In this document: in pieces, positions 9,356 to 18,753 of the stretch | How the letters are laid out: every line of letters starts with the position of its first letter | Numbering within the stretch: the first letter of the stretch is position 1 | DNA from: Lepidodermella squamata | Taxonomy: Eukaryota; Gastrotricha | DNA length: 64,000 nucleotides | Direction: 5' to 3' | Assembly (NCBI GenBank): GCA_047495785.1 | Contig: JBLDXI010000011.1 | Coordinates: 310,001-374,000, forward strand | Program-made: the position numbers and the translations under genes | The notes under the pieces: generated by a model | Database searches by the model: none | Seen by the model: only the letters and a program-made list of their open reading frames with translations | Told to the model about the DNA's origin: nothing

Positions 9356-9889
9356 GACGATTAGAGATGTGAAGACTGGGAATATTCAACTTTTCTCAAA
9401 GATGAAAAATTAACAATGATCTTAGCATGGCTGAGCATCTCGAAAACGACTTTTAAATAAACACGACTGATAATGAACTCATCAAAGTTATTTTCGAGAA
9501 ATTTGTCATCGGCTTTGACCGGCTGATTCAACAAAATGAGTAGCCGGGCGATGCTGTAAGCCATTACAATTAGCCGGTACAACCCACGCTTTTGTGTTGA
9601 ATTGTTGATTAATATTGGACAACAATTTGAGGCCGGTAGACTAAAAAGCGTACTAAAAAGCGACATGGAACATTGATTTTTTGTAATTAAAATTAATTTC
9701 CTAATCTCATTTCTATTTCAGCTGAGCTTTCCAACGATATTATGTCACCTGGATGTATGGCTCATAAATAAAAATAGTCACTTATAAATCGATTTAATAT
9801 TTCATAGAAAACGTTGTCATTGTGAGCCTGAACGATTAAGAATTATTTAACTTGCGCAACCCATGACTATTATTAATGCGTGCGCGTGC

Positions 9890-10094
9890 CCATGGCCGTC
9901 GGTTGGCTCTCTGGAACCTGGTCGCTCTTCTGCGTGGCGAGGACACCGACGCTGCTGCTAAGGTCGACCAAATGCGCCGACGTGTCCCAAATTATATCAA
10001 AATTAATAAATTAATTCAAGAAATTTGTACTGAATTTCAAGACCTCCCACAACCAAAGATAATAGCCAAAATATTATATTTAGACAGATTTTAG
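9890..10094 (+). pseudogene. Inverted partial copy of the hypothetical exon at 5756-6042
   Basis: Encodes the last 68 residues of the 5756-6042 frame in the opposite orientation, from HGRRLALWNLVALLR to the LYLDRF end, with a few substitutions and an intact frame. It lacks the upstream 27 or so residues: the similarity starts abruptly at about 9890 after unrelated sequence. It forms the spacer of the large inverted repeat. Probably a truncated duplicate. Confidence 0.4.
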
Positions 10095-10189
10095 AATTTG
10101 TTGTTGTCTATTAAATATTAAATCGATTTATAAGTGACTCTGTTGTTGGCTGTATATTTACAATAAAATGTTGGGTTATTTTTTTTATT

Positions 10190-11030
10190 TATGAGTCATA
10201 CATCCAGGTGACATAATATCGTTGGAAAGCTCAGCTGAAATAGAAATGAGATTAGGAAATTAATTTTAATTTTACCGGCTAATTGTACTAGCTTACAGCA
10301 TCGCCCGGCTACTCATTTTGTTGAATCAGCCGGTCAAAGCCGATGACAAATTTCTAGAAAATAACTTTGATGAGTTCATTATCAGTCGTGTTTATTTAAA
10401 AGTCGTTTTCGAGATGCTCAGCCATGCTAAGATCATTGTTAATTTTTCATCTTTGAGAAAAGTTGAATATTCCCAGTCTTCACATCTCTAATCGTCATGG
10501 CAAAGTTCGCTTTATACATGGCCGTTTTGGTAATACGACTTCTATCCGTCATCTCAATTTAGCTTAAAATTAATTTCATTTTCCCCTAACAGGCTGCAGT
10601 TGTCGTTGTTGCTCTGTCAATTCCAAGCAACGGGAAAGGCCCTCATCGCGATCATAAGAATCATCACGCAAGCAAGGCCCCGAAGCACACTGGCGACGCG
10701 AAGAGCCGCGAATCCGTTGCTGAGCCGCAAGAAGCCGCTCGTCAGAAAGCGGGCGACCCCTGCACATACAATGGCATGCCTGGCGTTTACAAGAAGTATT
10801 TTGTGTTCGTTTTATGCTACCCCATATGAATCCTTAAAATCAGCGATTAATGCTGTAATATCGGCGAGTTGAAGTAAGACGAGTGAGCAGTGCAGCACAA
10901 CCATTCATTGATTGAGTCTTGCGCGTGAAATAAAACAAATGAGGCAATTAATTGGTTTATTTAGGTATACAGAAGACGGTCATGCAGTTAAAAGGCCGAC
11001 TATGACATTCATAATCTTCAAGCGTTTTTC
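10190..11030 (-). repeat. Right arm of large imperfect inverted repeat
   Basis: Reverse complement of 8829-9775 with a deletion of about 105 bases near 10285-10292 (after TTTTACCGGCTAATTGTAC). Confidence 0.9.
10497..10829 (+). CDS. Small secreted peptide, C-x17-C family (copy 3, inverted)
   Basis: Exons 10497-10529 and 10593-10829 encode the same 89-residue precursor as copy 2, in the opposite orientation. AATAAA at 10929-10934 is the likely polyadenylation signal. The upstream region is shortened by the 105-base deletion in this arm, which may alter expression. It converges on the minus-strand gene ending at 10957. Confidence 0.65.
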
Positions 11031-11326
11031 GCTTGTAGATGCGGCAGCAGGGAGATTTTAACCTGTTAATTCAGCCAGTCATTCTTGGGTTTTATGCAAT
11101 GACTTCTGTCGTACATAGAGAGATCCGTGCCGAAACCAATCGCAAGTTCGAACATGGTTCGATAAATGCCAAAATCATAGTAGCTGCTGATCAACGGGGA
11201 AAACGGTGAAAACTTCCCAAATGATTTCACTACCATGGCAATGAAATTTCTAACACACCTATGCTTCATTGACATCGAGATAATTTGCGAACAGGGTGCG
11301 AAGTACAGGGGTGCTGCATGGGACAT
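10957..11326 (-). CDS. Hypothetical small protein ending in a cysteine cluster
   Basis: Exon 11115-11326 (ATG at 11326, or the internal ATG at 11236) joins exon 10957-11062 across a 52-bp phase-2 intron (GTACGA donor, TTAACAG acceptor). The product is about 104 residues. The N-terminal half is hydrophobic and aromatic (SSYYDFGIYRTMFELAIG); the last exon carries SPCCRIYKRKTLEDYECHSR, FNCMTVFC and IPK before TAA, and AATAAA overlaps the stop. No signal peptide is seen at either ATG, so an upstream exon may be missing. Truncated copies of the last exon sit at 4547 and 8834. The function is not recognised. The splice model is my inference, supported by frame agreement. Confidence 0.35.
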
Positions 11327-11931
11327 ACCAGGACGCCGCGCCTACCAGGACTCTCCAACTCCACTACTCTTTGAACCACTAGTAACAATACCACTAGTTC
11401 TTCTCATGAGAAACTGCATTTAAAGAAAAAGTGAAATAGAAAGATATACATGAGATATTTGTGAGGAAAATTGCGCTATGGAGATTAAGAGTGGTCACCT
11501 TTTTAACTTCCGGGATTTCTTGAGCTCAATCCAAAAATCTACTGCGTTAAGATGGTCCTTAGTCACTTTAGGCTTGGATAACCCTGGCCTGCGATTTAGG
11601 CCCGCGTGTACCGTCATCACAATGTGAACACCAAGATCGCCAACATTTACAGGCAAACAAGGACGAAAGTTTGCATGTTCACTGATTTTCACGCATAACC
11701 ATGGTGAACAAGATTTCACCCCATTATTTAAACACTCTTAAGTATGGTAGGATCCGCAAATATCAGGCGCAGAGAGAAAAAGAAATTCCATTCATTTTTA
11801 TTCAAAGCTGAATCCTGCGTAAGGCATAACAACTTTACCACTCAATGAACTGAAAGAGTATACATTTTTCTCAACTTTTTGCGCAACGCTCATACTGTTC
11901 GAAAGCATATTATATTAGCAGGATGCACCGA
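11327..11931. other. Intergenic, no confident gene
   Basis: A minus-strand open frame at 11495-11719 (ending DFWIELKKSRKLKR) has no start context, homologue in the window or splice support. Otherwise nothing was seen. Confidence 0.4.
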
Positions 11932-12205
11932 TTAATAACGTGACTTCCACGTCGCGCAATAACGCGTTACCATGAACTGCTGCCATGTCCCAGTCTTGCC
12001 ATTCACTTTACAGTAGGTGCCTATTGCCTGACGAGCGAGTTCCTGCGGCTCAGCGGCGAATTCGCGCCCCTGCTCGTTGCCGTTGGTCGGGGCTGTCAGA
12101 GCAACGACAGCGACTACAGCCTGTTGTGGGAAATGAAGACTATATTTCAAGCTGTAAATTGCGCGGTCTCACCAAAACGGCCAAGTAAAGAGCGAGCTTT
12201 GCCAT
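11932..12205 (-). CDS. Small secreted peptide, C-x17-C family (diverged paralogue)
   Basis: Exons 12173-12205 (MAKLALYLAVL) and 11932-12120, with a 52-bp phase-0 intron at the same place in the signal peptide as the three 4.7-10.8 kb copies. The 73-residue precursor reads AVVAVVALTAPTNGNEQG, then an EPQELARQ segment also present in the paralogues, then a C-terminal domain with two cysteines again exactly 17 residues apart (CKVNGKTGTWQQF to RYC). The His/Lys-rich middle of the paralogues is missing. The retained signal peptide, intron, EPQE segment and Cys spacing, despite little other identity, define the family. The upstream sequence also resembles that of the paralogues. Confidence 0.65.
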
Positions 12206-13010
12206 GTTCTTTTGAGATGCTATGAAGACTAGAAAGAAATTCAAATTTTCTTGAATATGAAAAGTGAATAATGAGCTGAGTATGGTTGCCCATCTCGATG
12301 ATGGCTTTCCCAGTCATGCGGCGAAAAAACCAAATATTGCTGGGCGAGCTAGACAGAGTTCTTGGCTCGAACTTTATTGACTCAGACCCACTGATACAAT
12401 AAAACGGGTAGCCGGCGACCGGTGACGGTATGGGTCTGAACATCAGCCAATTGAACCCATGCTTGTAGGGTTTTCTACATGGACCATTGTGATTTAAGGA
12501 AAAATGTATAGATCCAATAGTAGAGAAATCCAATAGTGTTTTTTGGACTTCTCTATTGCGTCATTTGGAGATTCGCTGTCATATCGATTGCCGATACCAA
12601 TCGCAAATTCGTTCCATATGCTAGTATCATGGTATCAGCTGCGATTCATAGTTGGAGATTCGGCTGGCGAATCGTAAGAGAACGGCTGATAACGTTTCTG
12701 GGTTTTCAGATTAGAAAGGCATGTGCTTAGTAATCGTTCAAAGCGCAGAGGGCTAAGGAAAAAAAGATCTATCAAACAGTAGATAGATTTTTTAATTTCA
12801 ACACTTATTGACAACTGGCAACTAAAGAAGTTGCCTGACCTGCAAAATACGGTTACTGCGAAGCGGGGAATCGCAACAGCCGAGTAAGTAGCAATAAACC
12901 CCCACATTGTAGAGGGATTTCATACAAATCTTTTTAAGTATCAAATATTTAGCGCAATAATTTTTGTGAATTTAAAATGTGCATCACTTCAATTAAAATA
13001 GTTGTGATTT
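12206..13010. other. Intergenic
   Basis: About 12206-12480 is homologous to the upstream region of the 5 kb and 9 kb peptide genes (shared CGGCTACxC and GAGATG blocks), so it is probably promoter sequence. The rest shows nothing convincing. Confidence 0.45.
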
Positions 13011-13403
13011 TCATAGTTCTCTGATTCTTTTAGCCTGCTGCGCCTTGGATTCGTATTCTTTAGCCATCCTCTCGTAAAGCTCGTTGCTCGTCGGTTGCAA
13101 GTTCGATTGCAGAAGTTCGCGCAGCAATTTAGCAGCCATTGTGAACTCGCCCACTCCCGCAGCTGATTGGGCCATAGTTGATAAGACATCCTCTTCGCTT
13201 TGATAAACCGGCAGGCCTTTCGCTTTCAGCTCATCCATCATGGCCTTGGCTCGCATGCATCCAGCGTAGGCCTCGGCGTACTCTTTGTTGAGGTAGAGCC
13301 GAAACGCATCGTTGAACACCATCATTTCATCTCCCGAATTCAAGGCTGAAACCACTGTTCCGAGGGCTGTTAGAACTACGGCTACAAGATGATGCATTCT
13401 CAT
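13011..13403 (-). CDS. Secreted alpha-helical protein, single exon
   Basis: A complete 130-residue frame starts with a signal peptide (MRMHHLVAVVLTALGTVVSA, or from the second Met). The mature part is almost entirely predicted helix: GDEMMVFNDAFRLYLNKEYA, AYAGCMRAKAMMDELKAKG, EEDVLSTMAQSAAG, AAKLLRELLQ and a basic YESKAQQAKRIREL end. The pattern of small and large residues in the first helices is TPR-like, but one unit is too little to assign the fold. It has only one cysteine, unlike its neighbours. The secreted location is inferred. The family is not recognised. Confidence 0.6.
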   Translation of the reverse strand: MRMHHLVAVVLTALGTVVSALNSGDEMMVFNDAFRLYLNKEYAEAYAGCMRAKAMMDELKAKGLPVYQSEEDVLSTMAQSAAGVGEFTMAAKLLRELLQSNLQPTSNELYERMAKEYESKAQQAKRIREL

Positions 13404-13834
13404 GTGGTTTTAATTGCAATTTTATATGAAGGAAAATGTGAATGTCAACAATGGTAAAAGCTGCCTTGTGTAGTAGGTTCTTTGTTTTCACTACGACCCA
13501 TTGATGTGTGTAATTAAAAGCATTTTTTTCATCTGCATTTTAAAAGTTCCTCAACATTATAATTCATATCCAGATATTATATGAACAACTGCGATGTATA
13601 AAAATGAGTATTTCTCTTTACATCTTGTTGCTCAGAAGTCGATTATTTGAAAGAGCTCAACATGTTTCTTTCAATTATGAACAATTTAACGGAAGACAAT
13701 TCGCATTGAGGAGCACCAGCGTAGGGAATAAGGACGCTGGCCTATGTAAATGTGGGTTCAGCGCCTGCTGTAGTCGCCCAACGGTCGTTCGGCGATCCAC
13801 TAATGAGTAAAGAAATTGCTACATACACCCGAGT
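13404..13834. other. Intergenic with one weak ORF
   Basis: A plus-strand frame at 13604-13810 ends in a cysteine cluster (CKCGFSACC) and follows TATAAAAA at 13597-13604. The TATA box abuts the ATG, so that ATG would lie upstream of the transcription start. I do not call it a gene. Confidence 0.3.
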
Positions 13835-14173
13835 TCAATTTGAATCGGGGTTCACTGGGACTAGTGATGCATAGAAAAGAGCATAGAGATCAAAGTCGTA
13901 GCTAGTCGTAGGTGGGGGCTCAACACAAGCGTCGTAGTCACCACTCAGTAGTATGTATTTCCACGTAAAATAGCATGCAACGTCCCTTGTAATTCTCCTC
14001 GAGTCAGAGAAGACAGTTGTATGACAATTTGTATGAGCTCTTGCTGAACTGAGTACCGCTTTCCATGATGATATCACCTTCCGCGATAGAAGGTGATTGA
14101 AAACATGGAAGCTATTTATATCTTCCAATTTTATTTCTTCCATACTCACCAGAGAACTGCGCTTTGACGTCAT
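13835..14173 (-). CDS. Hypothetical protein, weak
   Basis: A 112-residue open frame from ATG 14173. It contains a strong donor-like GTGAGTATGG after eight codons and a possible in-frame acceptor before GTGATATCATC, so it could be two exons (MTSKRSSL joined to VISSWKAVLSS). The C-terminal part reads YDACVEPPPTTSYDFDLYAL. No signal peptide or known motif is seen. It lies just downstream of, and on the same strand as, the fused receptor gene. It may be chance. Confidence 0.2.
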   Translation of the reverse strand: MTSKRSSLVSMEEIKLEDINSFHVFNHLLSRKVISSWKAVLSSARAHTNCHTTVFSDSRRITRDVACYFTWKYILLSGDYDACVEPPPTTSYDFDLYALFYASLVPVNPDSN

Positions 14174-14262
14174 ACATCTAAAATGTATCTAAAAATAAAT
14201 GATCTAGTTCAGACGTCATTGCCACTCATCTACTAAAAGAGGAGCTTAGAAACGACGATTTG

Positions 14263-17200
14263 CTAATGCAGTCCGAATGCGTAGAAAGATACATAAACAT
14301 GTACAACGATCATGTAATCTAAAGCGAGTAAGAGAGTAGCTAGATCGCAAGCTCTTAAAACGTTTATGCCAGCCACGAGTCCTTTAGCTACTTTAAGCTC
14401 TCGAAAAATTGGCTGATTTGCGTAGTGGCATGCGACCATTTCGTACATGGCTATAAGGGATGTTAGCCCATTCATTAGCAGCATGTATTTGACCATCAAA
14501 ATTCCCTGGGAAGTCATCGGAATTGCGTTGTAAACTTGTGATTGAGCCACGATTATCGACAAAAGGGCTGTCACGCAAAAAACTGGCCGATCCGAGGATT
14601 CAGGATCTAGAGCCAGGGAACCTACGATTGTCACCATCATAATGACGCAAGGCATCACTAAATTAACAACAAAATGGCCTGATTTACGGTCGAAATGAAG
14701 TTTGATCTTCGCATAACTCGATGAGTTGTTTCTAAGGTACATTGAATGGGCATTACCATGTGAGCTCTTTACGTCCATTCTTTTCCACATATCGCTCTTC
14801 AACTTCTCCAGCCCGGTTATAAACACACCACCAAAACTGAGGTATTCCATAGGTTGTTCGATAAAAAAGGTCAAATCGCAGTTCTGATCATCGAACGGGA
14901 AAGCTCGAAGGTCCAGCTCGCAATCTACTTTGAAGGTCCCAAGTCGGCTCCAATAGAAGTATAAGGTTCGGGTAGGGTATGTCGGAACATAAACGATCTC
15001 CAGTTTATCGGAAAACTTTGTGTTCACAAGAAAGATGTCATGAGACGCGTTCGCGCTGAGAATTTGAGGCTTCCAGAAATCGGATGATTCTCGAACCGAT
15101 AGCAACTCGCTTTTTTCGGCTGAAGGTGCCGTAGTAGAGCTGTCGCAACTCGTAACTACCCATTGAAGATTCAACGATGCGATCAAAGTCATTTGTCGCG
15201 ATTTCGCGTCGATCGAAACAAGGCGATCGACTTCGAATCTTAGATAGATCTTTGTTCCAACATCTGGTGCTTTGTTATGGAAAGATAATTGCGGGCATTT
15301 TAGAAGATCCTCAACTTGAACTGTTGGATACATGTTGCCATCGATGATTTTAGGTATCGGGAATCCTGTTTCGGAGTTGAACGCCAGATTCTCTACTACA
15401 GGCAGCCTTTTCCCAGTTGTAGATGTTAACGCTTTCGGAGTAGAATCAGCCTTGAAAACTGAGATTAGCCCGATGGTGGTATTATTATATTTCGAAGCAG
15501 TCGTAACACTTGTTGAGATTGGAGTTGAACTTTTGGATGAACTCGAAGTCTCAAACCTGCTAGTTGAAGACTCTTTGATAGGTTCAGTAGATGTGAAACT
15601 TCGCAGAATCTCAGTATCAGTTCGAAATGTACTAGAAAGAGTTGTCGAGGGTGATCTAGTCGAAGTCCCAGATGAAGTAGTCGAGCTCGATGAGGTTTGC
15701 GTCGAACTTCTGGTTGAAGTTGAAACCGTTTGAGTGGAGCTTGTAGCAGACGAAGTAGATGGATAGGGTGGGCTCGTTGAACTTAGTGTAGTCGACGTCA
15801 ATGTCGATGTTGCTGGACTCGAGCTGGAAACTTTTGACATTGACGTTGATGAAATTGGACTTGAAGTGGTCGTTTCAGTTGAAGTCATGGTTGAAGTCTC
15901 AGTAGAGGTTGGAACTGTAGCTGAAGGTGTAGCTGTAGTTGAAGCTGTAGTTAAAGCTAACGCGGTAGTTGAAGTTGATGGCGAAGTTGAAGTTGGCGTT
16001 GGAGTTGGAGTCGGGGTGGAACTTGAAATAGATTCTGTGGCTGTCGAAGCTGCAGTCGAAGTAGACGTTGTTGAGGACGATGAGGTTGTGGCAGCCGGAT
16101 CTATTAGGTTGAAGGTGTAAAAGCGTTTTAACAGAAAATCGCCGTCTGAGTTGCCAACAGCAACCATGTAGATCTTCATCTGACCCAAGCTGAGCATATC
16201 TCCGAATCCCAGGACAGAAACGCTTGAATAGCAATTCGAAGGAGCATTCGAGGAGCTCGGGGACATAGCAGCCTGAAAAAATGGGTCGAAATTAGTATTA
16301 CAACCTTAGAAATGAACTTACAGTGATCGTATCATTGTATAGCTGGATAACCATCCGATAGGTTGTGGAGGTCCCAGTGAAAACACTTGCTCCACAGGCT
16401 CCAGAGGAGGAAGCATCGAAGGCCCCAGGCATAACAACGAACGGGTAAGCTGGCACGCCATTTGGCTCGTAGGTAAGATAAGACTTCCCCGCTGGTTTCA
16501 ACTGTTGGAAAATCGCGAGACCAGTAAGAGAACCAAACCCGTTCGGGCAGTTGACGGGATTATTATTTCCTGATCAATGTAAAAGAAGTATGAATTATTA
16601 AATCAAAAATTAATCTAAGAAATTTCTTAAAATTGTGTTATTTCATCCAACATGAACCTAAGTCATCTAAATCCTAAATCTTTAGTTTCAGGTTTCCAGC
16701 ACCATGCAATTCAGTATCGCGAACCCAAAGACATCGAAAAGGGCTTGAAAGTGAAAGGTACAGGGTATCTCTGTGATCCAGAATAGCGGCCAGAAGTCAT
16801 TAGTAGAAATGGGCTCTTATTTCTACATTTTTTTATGATTGAGTATTTTGGAGTATTCTTAGTAGCTTTGCACTGGGAAGATTTTAATGCGGGACAATAA
16901 TTCTTCATTATTTACCAAAGGCCGGCAATGTAGAGCTGATACCCATGCCATACCACGCGCTGCTTGATAGCAGGGCATAATTCGATTTGGCTTCGTACTC
17001 GATGCGAAATTCTCGCAAGCCGATCGGCAAACTCGCAATGAACCACATTGTACCGGCGCAGAATAACAGAGACTGTGCGCCCGTCATGGTTGTAAGCTGG
17101 TAGCCATCACCAGGACTGATGAGAGTGCCTAAATCTGTACCTGCGCCGGACGGATTCGGCGTCACGCTTGAATTGGCGCCATCAAATGATAGCGAGCTCA

Positions 17201-17318
17201 AATACACAGCGTTATAATTCGACATAGGCAGCGGCATTAGGTTTAGGTTAGGAGTAGGGTCCAAAGATAGACATATCTTGCTAAAGCTGAAAATCCACAA
17301 AACTAGGAGGGCTTTCAT
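14263..17318 (-). CDS. Fused Cys-loop ligand-gated ion channel with ectodomain and Ser/Thr-rich linker (receptor A)
   Basis: Three exons: 16916-17318 (phase 1), 16322-16569 (phase 0) and 14263-16272; about 886 residues. A signal peptide (MKALLVLWIFSFSKICLSLD) is followed by an ectodomain of about 270 residues (PNLNLMPLP, SLSFDGANSS, LKPAGKSYLTYEPNG, KRFYTFNL) and a Ser/Thr-rich linker of about 220 residues (about 15440-16090), probably O-glycosylated. A complete pentameric ligand-gated channel begins at FPIPKIIDGNMYP. Visible are loop A WKPQILSAN, the canonical Cys-loop CELDLRAFPFDDQNC (13 residues between cysteines), M1 with LVMPC, M2 FCVTALLSIIVAQS ending IPMTSQ, M3, a very short M3-M4 loop and M4. 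A second cysteine pair (LLKCPQL, SCDSS) is shared by all relatives here. There is no vicinal Cys in loop C. The ligand is unknown. Confidence 0.85.
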
Positions 17319-18753
17319 GATTTCGAAAAAAAATGTTTGAATGTCAGCAGAAGTTGAATCATTGGATTTCGCAAAGGAATCGATGAGCTAGTGGACACTT
17401 TAAAATTCTAGCGAGATGTTAATGAAGTGAGCGTATTTCGATCAGTTGGCGGTGTCAGAAGCCTCGACATCGCCCTTGCTTTTTGGAGGCTTTATTACTC
17501 TAGCGTGTAGTTGACAGGTTGCGCTGCAGTGAAAATCCTTTCTATTATTGTTGATATGCTGTCACGCGAATGTTTAGGGCGTCGACCATCTTGACAATTT
17601 ATCCAACCTCAACCTCATCGGTATGTTATAAATTTGACTGGAATGAGCCGCAAACAGAAGAAAGTTTTGAACGCGCCAGCGAATTAAAAAAATCGTTATA
17701 ACCTTTTCGTGGTGAACTCACGCACTTGCTCACTGACGTAATCAGTGTCCAGTGTTAAAAGAGGTAAAACTGAAACATTTCAAGTCTATCGATTTCGAGC
17801 GCAGGACAGAAAACAGCAGACATTTTTTTGCCGCTGCTCGCTGACGCAAATCTAGAATCAACGGTTCGCTGTTCGCTGGATGTCGAATTTGTCATTGCAC
17901 TAGCTAAACTACAAAATAGAATCTAGAATGCCTTTTCACTAGTGAACATTTTACTAAAAATGCTAAATATTATATTACCTCGTATTTTCGCAATATTTAG
18001 TCATTTCAGTTTACATGAAAGTCTGTAGTAGAAGTTTTATTCAATTTAGCCAATTACAGCTTACAGCTTCCTAACGTCATCTATCGAGGAAAAATCAGAA
18101 ATTAACTATGCTTCAAAAACTAAGTATCAACTTTATACCCATGTTACGTCGATTTCGCGAGTTACGAGCTTCTTAACAGCTTCGTAATCTTTACCACCAT
18201 GCAGTTGATGGCAATGAAAAACTCGGATCCTAGCGTGTTTATACGTTACTGTGGAGGTGACAGGTGTCAAGTAAAAGCGCCGCTGTTTTTTTCCCTCTTC
18301 TTCACGTAAAAATGCTCAGCTTCTACTATTCATCCATCACATTTAAGCTTGAATCTGTCGTGAACAATTTGAACTTTTGCCTGTACTTTTGAATGTTTTA
18401 GAGCGTTTGCTTGAATTAGTGTATGACGAATTTTCAGCTATTCTCTGAGTTAAGAGTTAAAGAACTGGTATACTTTAAATTTTCAAAACATCACGACGCC
18501 ATCAATCGAAATTGCGCAGTAAGAAAAATATATTTTCTCTTTTTTTTATTATTCCAGCGTGGATTGCATTGATTTTTGTTTCCATTAACGCATTGAACCC
18601 AATACGGGATTGCTGCCAGGACAATTACACTCGGGATAACGTATTTCGATCAACACATCAATCACGTATGTTATTTTATTCAAATGTTTCAAAACAAACA
18701 GCAGGTGATTGATGGCATTTTGAGCATTTAAAAACAGGGGTAAGTACACAGCT
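17319..18753. other. Intergenic, about 1.4 kb
   Basis: Divided between the promoter of receptor A and the 3' flank of receptor B. A signal-like plus-strand frame at 18512-18712 starts with TTG and has no ATG. No repeat or gene was identified. Confidence 0.5.

Larger units (their letters stand above)
6989..9726. repeat. 2.7 kb segmental duplication, copy 2 (direct repeat of 2702-5437)
   Basis: Near-identical to the first block. Differences include an A/T change at the left edge, a small indel near 9640-9655 and single substitutions. Its right part is also the left arm of a large imperfect inverted repeat with 10190-11030. Confidence 0.95.
8829..9775 (+). repeat. Left arm of large imperfect inverted repeat
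   Basis: Sequence from the relic exon through the small secreted peptide gene and its upstream region is repeated in reverse orientation at 10190-11030. Coordinates of matched bases sum to 19852 in the gene and to 19957 further in, because the right arm lacks about 105 bases that correspond roughly to 9565-9670. Confidence 0.9.

Noticed and set aside
11495-11719. Basic-ended minus-strand frame (IELKKSRKLKR)
   Set aside because: No start or splice context, no repeat in the duplicated locus and no recognisable family.
13604-13810. Small Cys-rich plus-strand frame after a TATA box
   Set aside because: The TATA box abuts the ATG, which would then lie upstream of the transcription start, and no homologue or splice support is seen.
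15332-16120. Long Val/Glu-rich plus-strand reading frames (also at 29711-30619, 47626-47910 and 56424-56771)
   Set aside because: They are antisense shadows of the Ser/Thr-rich linkers; the repeated codons give open frames on the other strand. They have no splice sites, start context or domains.
18512-18712. Plus-strand frame resembling a secreted peptide
   Set aside because: It begins with TTG, has no ATG, no homologue in the window and no supporting splice signals beyond an AG.
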